A DNA stretch of 64,000 bases from Bolinopsis microptera (taxonomy: Eukaryota; Ctenophora; Tentaculata; Lobata; Bolinopsidae). The DNA lies in the NCBI RefSeq assembly GCF_026151205.1, contig NC_087080.1:10153837-10217836 (forward strand), read 5' to 3'. Shown piece after piece: positions 34,101 to 45,700 of this stretch (within the stretch, counting starts at the first letter, position 1; each line of letters starts with the position of its first letter). Made by a program: the position numbers and the translations under genes. The notes below the pieces were generated by a model. It was not told the origin of the DNA. It did not search any database and saw only the letters and a program-made list of their open reading frames with translations.

Positions 34101-35775
34101 GGACAGTTTTGAAAATTTTCCCAATTTTTTTTGAGGATTTTGCTTTCCAGACCCCAAGGTTTCATAAATCATAAAATTTAACTGACTTTTAAGGGTGGGC
34201 AAAAATTCATCCAACTTTCATTTTGTGTTCAGGGAAATTTTCTTCTGAAAATAAAATTTTTTGAAAAATAAACCTTTTCGTTTTCTTTAAATTTCGGCTG
34301 TGAGTTTCCTCCCGAGAATCAAACCCAGACCAAGTTTTTTCATCTAAAGTTGATGTAATTTTTGGGTTGTTTTTCCCCCAAAAGGGAAAATTTCGGCCCT
34401 GGGAAGCAGCTTAAAAAAAATGGGAAGATTTGGGCATTGATTTTCCAAGTTTTGGATTTTACCAGTTTTCCCCAATTTGTTCATCCACACAAAACTGATT
34501 TTTTGTGGGAAAAATAAATTCAAATGTGGGTTTCAAATTTTCATTTAAAAACCGGGACGGTTTTAAAAACAATTTTCGTTTTCTTAAAATTTTTGCTGTG
34601 AGGCCCCTCCGACCAATCAAAACCCGACCTAAATTTTCAGCATTCTATAGTTACTGGGCTAAATTTTGGTTTTCGGGGAAATTGGCAAAACTGTAAAATT
34701 TGGTGGAAATTTGTTCAAAAATGAAAATGGGGGGATGGGGAGATAATTTTCAATTTTTTGGAGGGACCCGTACCCAAAAATTTTGGTTTTTTTTCCAACA
34801 ATAATGTTTGGTTTGTGGGAAAAATTTAACATTTGGTCAAAAAAATGTTTCAGGAAATTTTCTATCTGAAAACAGGTTTTAAAAACCCTTTTCGTTTTTT
34901 TAAATTTTCTTGGCCTCGCCCCCGAAAAACTTTCAGGCACCCTCGCATTTTGGATCTTTTTGACTCCTATTGGTTTGGGGTAGAAATTCGGCAAAAATTA
35001 AAATTTCCCCCTGGAAGTTTTGTTCAAAAACTGGGGAAAATGGGAAAGTTGGGGTTGGGTTTTCCAATTTTTTCGAGAGACCCCGTACCCAATTTTGGTT
35101 ACATAAAAACAAATTAATGAATTGGTTTTTTGGGGCAAAAAATTTTCCAATCTGTCCCCAAAAAGTTGTTCGAAAAATTTTTTTTTTTATTGAAATTGGG
35201 GGGAGATTTTGAAAATAAATTTTGTTTTTTTTTTAATTTTTGTACCCCCTCCCCCCAATCAAACTTCCAGACCTCAATTGTCAGGGCACATAGTTGACGG
35301 GAAAAAGGGTTCCCGGTAGAAAAAGGCCAAAACTTAAAAATTTTGGCCCGGAAGTTTCAGGCTTTAAAAAAAGAAAAAGGGCAGAGTATGGGACGTATAT
35401 TTTCCATTTTTTTCAATTTTATTTGAAATTTGGTTTATACCTCATCAAAAAAATTAATGATTTTTTGGTTTTGGGAAAAAATTTTCATCCCACTTAAATG
35501 TGTGTTAAAATTTTTTAAAATGAAAATGGGACAGAGTTTTGAAAACAAATTTTGTTTTCTTAAATTTCTGCGGAGTTCTCGACCCGAAAAATTTTGCACT
35601 TTTCTTCCCATTTGATTAAGATGCGATAAAAGGGTTGCCCCGGAAATTTTTGGGCCCCCAAAATTAAAATTTGGGCCCGAAGTTTCGCCCTTAAAAATGA
35701 AAGGGGCAAGGGGGGCAGATGTTTTTCAATTTTTTCAAGACTTCCCAGACCCAAATGTTTAACCACACTCTCTTT
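31131..35775. repeat. Same satellite in apparently corrupted consensus
   Basis: Words of the 365-bp unit (TTCGTTTTCTTAAGATTTCTG, GTGTGTTCAGAAATTTT, AAATGGGACAGAG) continue to recur at roughly 310-360 bp spacing as far as about 35600. Between them the text is full of inflated A, T, G and C runs and dropped single bases. That pattern is typical of unpolished long-read consensus. No ORF in this block should be annotated. Confidence 0.85.
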
Positions 35776-35975
35776 CATGATCAGGTACTCGTACTGACAA
35801 ACTTCCCGCATATAAATGATCTTTTTCTACTGTGATTTTAGCCAATAATAGCACTAGATTGATGACCGAAATCATTATACTGGTGCTTAATTTCAATTAT
35901 AACCACCACGCGAATGACCCTAACAATAACATAAACTTTCAACATGAAACTCCAACCAAATAACAACTGTTCCAG

Positions 35976-36185
35976 GAAGCCCAGCAGACAAAGTCAGTTC
36001 CAGACCCAGAAGAAGAAGAGTTCAGTGTGGATATAACCCTGACGAGAGGAGGGGAGTACTATTGCAAGGGGTGTGATGACAGGCACTGCTCTGATTCTAG
36101 AGTTCTTATCATATCTGGAGGGATCAGATCGTATTGGAGCACGTGGTGCTTCATTAATTTGTCCATTTTCGTTCTTTTAGTTTGA
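35976..36185 (+). CDS. Possible terminal exon with hydrophobic tail
   Basis: After a TTCCAG acceptor, a frame stays open to TGA at 36183-36185. In phase 0 it encodes about 69 residues: a Glu-rich stretch, a Cys-containing segment (YYCKGCDDRHC) and a C-terminal hydrophobic stretch of about 13 residues reminiscent of a GPI-anchor or short membrane tail. A second phase is open for about 42 residues, so the frame is not certain. It could be the last exon of the LCCL gene, whose intervening intron would then hold the satellite; this is inference. Confidence 0.35.
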   Translation, partial: EAQQTKSVPDPEEEEFSVDITLTRGGEYYCKGCDDRHCSDSRVLIISGGIRSYWSTWCFINLSIFVLLV

Positions 36186-36726
36186 GGAGATTTGCCAAAG
36201 TTTGATGACACTAACTATGCTTAAATTGAATTTAGTTGAATGATTATTGGTTCATATTCGACAAATTCACCAGTTGCTTATCTTAAACCCTTTTCGCTAG
36301 TTACCCGCATTTTATTTAAAGTACTATTCAAACAATGAAGTCACAATGAGAAAAATATATAACGAAATGTACATAAAGTTAAAACCAACTATAATTGAAA
36401 TATTCATACTCAAAAAATCTTAACTGAACAGAAAAATGTTTCAGTCGAATCATATGGAGAAGAGAAAGTTGATATTAGATCAAAGCTGTTGGAAATTATA
36501 CTTCACCAATATCATAAAAATGTAATTTAAATTTAAAATGTCTTTAGTTTTGGTGGAACAAAAAACAGTTCCACCTTGCCGTTACCATGGTTACTATGAT
36601 TATTCCTGCCAACATATTATAAATGTTTGGGCACTTTAGGTAGGCTTTCGCTCACATATTTTAGACAGAGGTCTTCAAAGACCAAGTCAGGACGAGAAGG
36701 TGGTTGAGAAACTTAGGCACGCTGTT
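36186..36726. other. 3' flank of the FUN14 gene
   Basis: AT-rich sequence without visible exons or repeats. The FUN14 3' UTR and poly(A) site (minus strand) should lie in its right part. Confidence 0.4.
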
Positions 36727-39700
36727 TCAAGCGAACAAAATACCAAGAGCAAATCCCACCGTAAAACTTCCTGAAACATTTCTGTAGATAAATCTTCAAT
36801 CGTCATTACGACGTTCTAAATGATGAACCAAACACTCTAGTGATAATCAATTTAACCATCAACCTTCGGACTCTCCCATCATATATTAACGGTATTTTAC
36901 TTAAATATGGAGGGTATGGTCAATGCACGCACCTGAAGTCGCAGCGTTCTGTTTGAACGCCTCATAAGCTCGTCTAGCTGTAGCCTTTAGCCTCCCCTCG
37001 TTCTCCAACAACAACGTGTCCTCGTCCGTTATTATCTCACTGATCTCATCCGTCAAATCTGCTAGTTTTTCCGTTAGGTCCTTTACGTAGCCCGCTGTGG
37101 AAATAGTGCAGGCTGTGCTTCAATCAGCAGAATAAAAGCAGGAGTTTAGTAAGTTACGTGGTGGTTAGTAAGTCACGTGGTGGTTAGTAAGTTACGTGGT
37201 GGTTAGTAAGTCACGTGGTGGAGGATAGAATGAGTGTGTTTTAGTAGAAGTGATGTTCTTTGGTAAATGGTAACAGTCGTATTATGGTATTGTAAATGTC
37301 GGTTATTAGTCATTTAACGAATTGAGTATTTCAGCTAGCGGTTTTGTCATGACCATTGACCTGTTGACCATCATCATCACATAGTCACCGTGAGTGGGAG
37401 TGCTAAAAGTAAATCATTCGGCATAATTAGCATTACGATAGTATTTATCAGGATCACACACAAAATAAAAACTACCAATCACCACACCCTACCTTCTTTC
37501 AGATCCTCTATTTGGTCGTTAACTTTCTTCCAGTTTATCTTGATGTATCCAGCTTGAGATGCTCCCTGAGGGGAAGTGAGATTAAATTAAAAGTTTCTTA
37601 ACTGAATGGGTTGAAGTACCCATGCATAACTGTGGCAATGTTATGTTCAGAGGGGGGGTGGCCACTATGTTTTTTGTCTTTTTTTGTCCCGTAATTTTTG
37701 TCCCGTTTGGGAAAACTGGCACGAGTCGAGACAAAAAAGGAAAAAAGTAGGAAATACTAGTGAATCGCAGGATGAACAAGAAGCTGGAGGCCACATGTAC
37801 CTGTTGAATTTATGTCATTCTATGTATTCTATAAATAATTTTAACTGTTTAACTACTTATTATGAATCATTATGAATCATTATGAATCATTATGAATCAT
37901 TATGAATCATTAAATCGTTGAATTGGTTGCAGCAACCAATGGTTGCTGTATCTATTGACAATACATGTATAATTTAATGAAATTATATTTAAATTTAAAT
38001 CACATTGTTAAATAAATTTTAAAAATCGACTTTAGTTTTCTGCATTAACCAGAATTTGTTGACTCTGTTAAATTTTGTCCGTGCTGCGCGAGAATGTTTT
38101 TATAACAACTACACTCTACAGTGTGCATTTGTCCACAAACAGATTTTGAAAAACGTGTTTTTCATCTTCCAGTATATAAACCTAAGAACACTTGATCGGC
38201 TCACTCCCCTTGCATTCCTTTGGCACGTACGTCTCACAATTCACATCCTTTGATACGAGAACCCCCCTTTAGCAAGAGCTCCCGTCCCTTATGTGGTCTA
38301 CGAGTCGAGCAGTCAGATCATTTTTACTTCTTAATGTACAGCTATGATTTACAGAATTGACCTACCTTATATCAGTATATCTAGCCCATTTCTGGGTCAA
38401 TCAAATTCTACTGATGGATCACATCACTACTGATGGATCACATCATTAATTATAGAAGATGTATCATGTTGTAGAAATCAGACCCTCAATTCCAAGAAAT
38501 ACTGGTTTCTTGATTGGGCAACTTAAACGAACACCGATGGGACATTAAGACAACATTAAGACAACAATAAGACAACAAACGATAAGACAACATTAAGACA
38601 ACATTAAGGCAACATTAAGGCAACATTTAAAGCAAACATTAAGACAACATTAAGACAACATTAAGGCAACAATAAGACAACAATAAGACAAGATTTAGAC
38701 AACAAACACCGATAAGACAACAAAATATGATAAAATATTAAGACAACATTAAGACAACATTAAGACAACATTAAGACAACATTAAGACAACATTAAGACA
38801 ACATTAAGACAACATTAAGACAACAAACTCAATTAAGACAACATTAAGACAACATTAAGACAACAAACTCGTTTAAGACTACATTAATGCAACAAAATGT
38901 TTAGAATATGTAATATACGGCCGGGATTTCATTGCCGCAGTTAAAAAGGAGAACAAGCTCTGATGTCGTCAAAGTCACGTTACCTAAGGCTCATAATCAC
39001 GTGACATCTGCAGACCCAGTCAATTGGGTTCTGGCCTGGTCAGCTCCCTGTTACCTGATCTTGAGGTGACGTACGACACCTCGTTATTGTTAACCTAATC
39101 AATGTTTGAAAGGCAGATCACCGTGACTGTGAGAGTCCAGTGGCGTAACGAAGGCCCCCGCTGACCCTGCTGTGCATAAAATTTGTGTAATCAAATATTT
39201 TTGTTTGTCATTTATAGCCTCTAGAAAAGAAAGGTCGTAAACAACCCTATCATCACTAATGGGTTAATCTTTCTGTGGTAGTGGTACACCCTGTATTTGG
39301 AAAAATGTCTTTCACCTTCTCAACTTGAGATCTTTCCTTCATAAGCCCGCTCATTGGCTGTGAAATAGAGGCTTCGTTGTTTACAATTACTGAGATTCGG
39401 CAGAGAGACGATGCCACCCGATAGTAAGCCGCTCAGAATATTCTAGAAGGTTGTGGAATATTTTATGAGTACGGGGTAGCCAAGCCTGCAGCCTAACAAT
39501 TATAACGAATAATTCGTTTATTGAATTTGCATTTTTATTGTTGCATATATGTTCATTTTCCACTCTATTGCAAGTTAATTATTATTATTATTTTAATCCT
39601 TGCACAAACTAGGGTTATGGATAAGACCGAGTTTGTTTGTCTTCGTTCTAGTTGCCCTTGATTGCATGATTTTTACAGAAGAATTTCCAGTACGGACATT

Positions 39701-42700
39701 GTGTGATTAAGCACTGGTATGGCATTAATTAATTAGGATGACTTAATAGGTATATCGCTAGCCACTAATTAACTAATTTATGAAGTTGAAGATATAATTT
39801 AGTGGAGGTCGGCGGATATGTAAATTATTTTCACTGTATCTCGAGTTATGTTTTCTTGGGTAAATTTCTATTGATTCCGTTTGATGCGACAAGGAAAAGG
39901 CTCTTATCAGGAAAGGAATTATTCAACATTTCAATGTATGTGACAACATAAATTCAAGCATGATAGGTGCTCTCCGAGCGATTCTCATGCCAGCTAGCTG
40001 TTCTTTCGGAATTGCACGAAGGGTTTCCATATGTTCAAAGATATTACCATTATGACTGGGTATTTCTTTCAGTAATGGTTTGAGGATGGTTGTCACCAGC
40101 CAGCTTAATCTCTCTGTAGGTGAGTCAACACAGCTAATAATGGGTCATACTTTCACCCGTTCTAGAGGAATGGTGTTTGCATAGTATAGTTTGCATAGTA
40201 TAGGTTGCATGGAAATATACGGTATTTTCAAAATCAATATTTGAAAAATCGTGATTTTTGCGGCCGCGGCACGGTTGAACCGTACAGAATTCATTTTGGT
40301 TCATTTTGGTTTTTGCATTTTGTAGGGAAACAGTTTCCCGATCAGATCATTTTAAATGCATCCTAAACCGAAATACTCAATTTTGAACCTAATATAGTAT
40401 GGTGGCGCACTGTGATATGTTTTCATCACAGATATTATTGAATTATTATCATATTATATGAATGTGCTAATCTAGCTAGGCACATTTGGGGCACACTTGG
40501 GGCACACCTGGGGCACACCTGGGGCACAAAATGAAAAAAAAGAGGCTCAGTTCTTTATTCCTCATAGTTTACAAGTAACAGCCCGTCTCTAGTTTATCAT
40601 TTTTATTAATATTCCCTCTTTATAGTCTTATACAAAGCCTAGATGATGACTTTTATTTGTTGTTCAAAGTTCCTCCTGCCTCCTCATTTCAGACGAACAG
40701 ATGTGCTTTATGTTTTTTGGACCAACAATTTGGAATGAACTATCCTACTCAGTGAGATCATTATCATCTGTAGAATATCAAATAACGGAGTAGTTCGCTG
40801 TTTATTAGTCTCATGATTGATTTATACTACTGAATCAGTGCATTGATGATCTATATTATAAGATCGATTCTTCATTTTAATGTAATACTAGAAAACCCGT
40901 GGTCACAGGGAGGAAGCTAATAATATTTTTTGTTAGTAAGTTTAAATCGCGTCAAAAAATATCCTACACATGAACCGAAGATACAGCCAATTAAAATGTT
41001 GCTCGCACTAAACACAACGTAATATCAACAAAACTGATCAAAATGACGTTAAAACAATCATTGCACGTGCACGTGCGTGTAATAATCCTCGTTAACATGG
41101 TTACTACGCAAGTTCATATTTTTCGTTTGATTTGCACGTGGGCGGTCGTACAGACAGACAACAAAAACAATTCTCTGAATTATAGTAGAGATATAATACC
41201 ATTTGATGTAACATGTATTCAGTTTGTGTCATTTTAATTTAGCATTTTTACTAACTTATAGAACCATTTATAACTGTATACTAACATTTGTACCAATTTT
41301 AGCCTGAAGATGGCGTTGACGCCGAAAATGTGCCTACATTCTTAACTTCCTGTTTCATTTGTCCTTGTCTCTTCCAACCGGATATTATCCAACTATCAGC
41401 ATCTGTAGAATGTATTTAAAATGCCCTAAGGACGTTTTATTTCCACCTAGCTTGTGATAATATTCCTAATATTTGTCCATAATGTCTGAGCTGATGTCTG
41501 AGCTTGATAATATAAAAGTGTATAACCTTGGTAATTTCATACTTTTTTATTAAATACTTTTCAAATTTTACAGAGTACAGCAATAGATGAATATAAAATA
41601 GAATCGTTCAAAATATCGCCCCCATCTGTAAAATATGATGGGCACCCAAACACGGTAAACACATAGTGAACTATGTCCGCAGTAACTTGGACCCATTACA
41701 TCGAATTAATCTAAATCCAAAAATTTATGAAAAACTATTTAATAACAAACAAATCCATGGTGAATAACTGTGGATATATAGTCAAAATTGGTATTTCAAT
41801 ACGTCAAATTCCAGATACATTAGATACAGGTCTGATATGGTCATTAATGTGTGAGGTGTGCGGGTGAAGTGTGATATGATGTTGAAAGTATAGGAAGGTA
41901 GATAAAAAATTAATAAAACAAAAATAATAATAATATGGGGAGCAAAGAGACTAGGCTAGGCTGTTGTTTCACTATCCAATAAACATTTCCATAGATGCTT
42001 AGTGACCTCAGCTTTGAAAACACTTGTAGACACAATCTGTCTTACCTGTAAAGGGAGTCCATTCCACAGTATATGAGTTCTGTAGAAAAATGATTTTGCC
42101 AGTGGGCTATTTGAGGTACATAAGGTGTGTGAATTCTGACTTAACTTAGGTAAAATTGATGACACAATAGACAGACTGTCGAGGTGGCAACGTCTTAGTC
42201 GAGAAGTGCCCTGATATAAAGTGAGATAGTGAGGCAGCCATACAGGAATTAAATTGTTCAGAACTTTGTGGAAAAAAATAAGATCATTCAAGTCAAACTT
42301 TTGAGACAAAGGGAGAATGTCGACAAGCTTGCACTTTTTGACATATTGCTCAGGTGGATAACTGCGGCCCTCTTCAGACAGAATCCATTTAATAGCTCTC
42401 TTTTGGAGACTTTCTAATTTATCACTAAGTGATTTATTACAAGGGCGCCAGATTATGGAACAATTTTCGAATTGGCTACGAACCAGGGAGAGGTAAAGCG
42501 CCCGGCGACGTTTCTGATCAATGACAATATGGCCATCTCTTCTGACCATACCAAGTTGTTGGCAGGCCTTAGTATAAATTCTGTCGCACTGACTATTCCA
42601 ACTGAGCTTAGGAGTAACATCGACTCCAAGATCTTTTTCTAACTCTACATACACAAGAGGAGAGCCATCAAGATTATATGCGAATGGAGGAGATAAAGAT

Positions 42701-45700
42701 GGTTTTCCTGAAACAATAAGCACTTTACATTTTGCTGGATGGAATCGCATTTTGTTTCTAAGTGCCCAGTCAGAGAGATAGTCTATATCCATTTGTAAAT
42801 TGGTATTATCAGAAGATGAATGTATTTTACGCCAGATTTTTGTATCATCGGCATACAAAACAATATCAGTATTATCCGAAAGGCCAAGAGGAATATCATT
42901 GATAAACAATACAAAAAGTAAGGGACCAAGGATAGAGCCCTGGGGGACACCAGAATTAACTGAGAGGGTAGATGACATCTCATTACCAATAACCACTCTT
43001 TGGTAACGGCCTTGAAGGTAATTGGTAAGAAATTTGAGAAGTGTACCATCAATGTTATATAAGGTCTTTAGCTTATGAAGAAGGATATCATGATTTACAG
43101 AATCAAATGCCTTAGCAAAATCAAAATACACAACATGATTGATAATGTTTTCGTTAAGAGACAATGCCAGGCTATCACAAAAATCAACCATATTGGTTGT
43201 GCATGACTTGTGCTCTAGAAAACCATGCTGCCTGGGATCAAGAAGGGTACTTGTCAAAGAAAGCAGTTTACGTTTAACAATGCGCTCAAAAACTTTCATG
43301 ACTAAACAAGTAAGGGATATTGGTCTATAGTTTTCAACCTCACTTTTCTTACCTTTCTTAAATATTGGGACAACATTTGCAAGTTTCCATTCTTGTGGAA
43401 TGTAGCCGCTGTTGTAGGATCCACGAAAAATGCATGTTAGAGGGTAAGCTAAACCTACGGAACAATTTTTTAGAATTTTACCGTGTATGCCATCTGGTCC
43501 CTGGGCTTTATTTGAATTAATATTTGAAAGAAGCTTACGAACATCCCGATGATCGAAGTCAATATCAAAATCAACATCATTGACATAGGAGATGTCAGTG
43601 TCATAAAGTGAAGGATCCGAAAACTGGTTATAAAAGAAAGAATTGAAAAGTTCAGCTTGATCTTTGGGATTGAACCGAAGCTGTCCAGAATAACTAACAC
43701 AATTAGGAATACGGCAGGAGTTAGATTTATACTTAACATGTGACCAAAACTTCTTAGTTATAAGCGCTGGATCATCACTATTAAAAAGATTATCTCTTAT
43801 TTTGGCTGATGAGAGCCTCTTAAAATCTTTACGGCTAGTAACAAACTTTAACTCATCAGAAATAGAACCAGAAATTTTAAATTTAGCTCTGAGTCTATCT
43901 TTTTTACGGCATGAAGAAAAAAGTTCACTATCGAACCACGGGGGTTGGAACTCTGATTTAATAATTACTTTAGGAATATGTATATCAACTAAATTCATAA
44001 TGCAGTCTTTAACTAACTTCCAAGACGAATCAGGATCTAGGCATTCTAGGACTTGCCAATTAATCGAGCATAATTCACGATTAATCATGTCCCAGTTTGC
44101 TTTCTTAAAATTATAGATTTTACGTTTAGGAGTTTTCTTACGGGAAAAGGAGCTTTTAATTGAAAAAGTGACAGGAAAATGATCAGATTTGCACACGGAA
44201 TGAGGATCACAGACATTCAAGTTATCGATTGTGTTATCATAATTACTGAGAAGAATGTCTAATGTATTACCACTTTTATGGGTGGGTGATGTGATCAACT
44301 GGGAGAGAGAAAGATCACTGAAAGAATCTATGAAGGATTGCTCAATAGGTACGGTACTGGATGAAGATAGCCAGTCTGTATGGGGGAGATTAAAATCACC
44401 AATAACATAGATTTTAGGGGGATTCTTTTTGGAAACTAGCTTGCGAATATAACTAACTATGACATCATGATTAGGTAACCCAAGAGTTCCTACTCTATAA
44501 CAAGTACAGATTACAATACTCTCTTTGTTAGGAAAAGAAATTTTAACGGCAAGCATTTCTGCACCTAGGCTAACTGGTAGTCGGGTTGTAGTGGCGTCGA
44601 GATCAGACCGAACAGCCAAAAGAACACCACCTCCATTTTCCCTAAACTTTTTAGGGTTATTAGGATCTTGAGGATGAGTCTTTCTCGTGCGGTCATTGCG
44701 GAAGATTTCATATTGAGAAGAAGGAAAGATTTCGTTGCTAGAAATAGATTTTTTGAGCCAAGTCTCATTTAGGGCAATTATGTCAGGCTGCTCTATGTTA
44801 GCAAAGGATTGAAGTTCGGAAATCTTATTACCATCAAGAAGGGGATGGGAGGAGCTTAGGTTACTGAAAGGAATGAGACCTTGGACATTTTGGTAGAGTA
44901 CAGATAGGGAGTTGGGACCTGGATTAAGCATAGAAGGATTAACAAGAGTTATCAAAAGAAAGTTAAGAGAGAAAACCCAAAGAATGAATAAAGAGACTAG
45001 ACGCCTGAGGCGGCTGGAATACTTGACTCTATTCATCTTACCAGGGAGAAGAACATTTCTTATAAACCATGAGGAGATAATTACAAAGAAAAGTTTGATG
45101 TGGGAGCAAGCAAGAAATGGTATAAGATAACGTGGGCTGTCAAGGAGTAGAGAGGAATGAATATTAGAATCTAGGGGGAATACGGTGTTCATGGACCTAA
45201 CCGTGGAGAGAAGAATTGGGAGAAAGTAAGTCATGATGAGAGAATAGAAGAGAAACATATGATTATGATAATTGTAGTTGATGTGTGGGGTGTATGGAGA
45301 CTTAAATGTGTAAATTTTGTTAGGTATAAACGTGTTGATATGTATAAGTGCATTTCTTGACTGTGTACGAGGCCTTTTGCATGCAAAAAGACCTATTCTA
45401 AGTCTAAACGATTCATTGTCTAACATATTGGAAAATGGACAGTGACCGAATGTACCTGAAATGGGAGGCATAAAATTGAGAAAAAGATTAAATCAGAGAT
45501 TTGTTTGAGTTTTAATTTTAGGCGCAACGTCTTAATCAAAATATTAAATGGAAGAAAAGATCAAAGATTTAAATTCCCAGAAGATTATTTACAACCCTGT
45601 CAAAACTGTGTTCGTTTACAACAAACTTAAGCCAAGTGGACAGTAAACCTACTCCTCTCATGTTGAGATGAAGCCAATCATGGTATAGAAGTTCATTACA

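Noticed and set aside
31141-35811. Many short ORFs
   Set aside because: They lie in the satellite block whose consensus looks corrupted, so any frame is unreliable.
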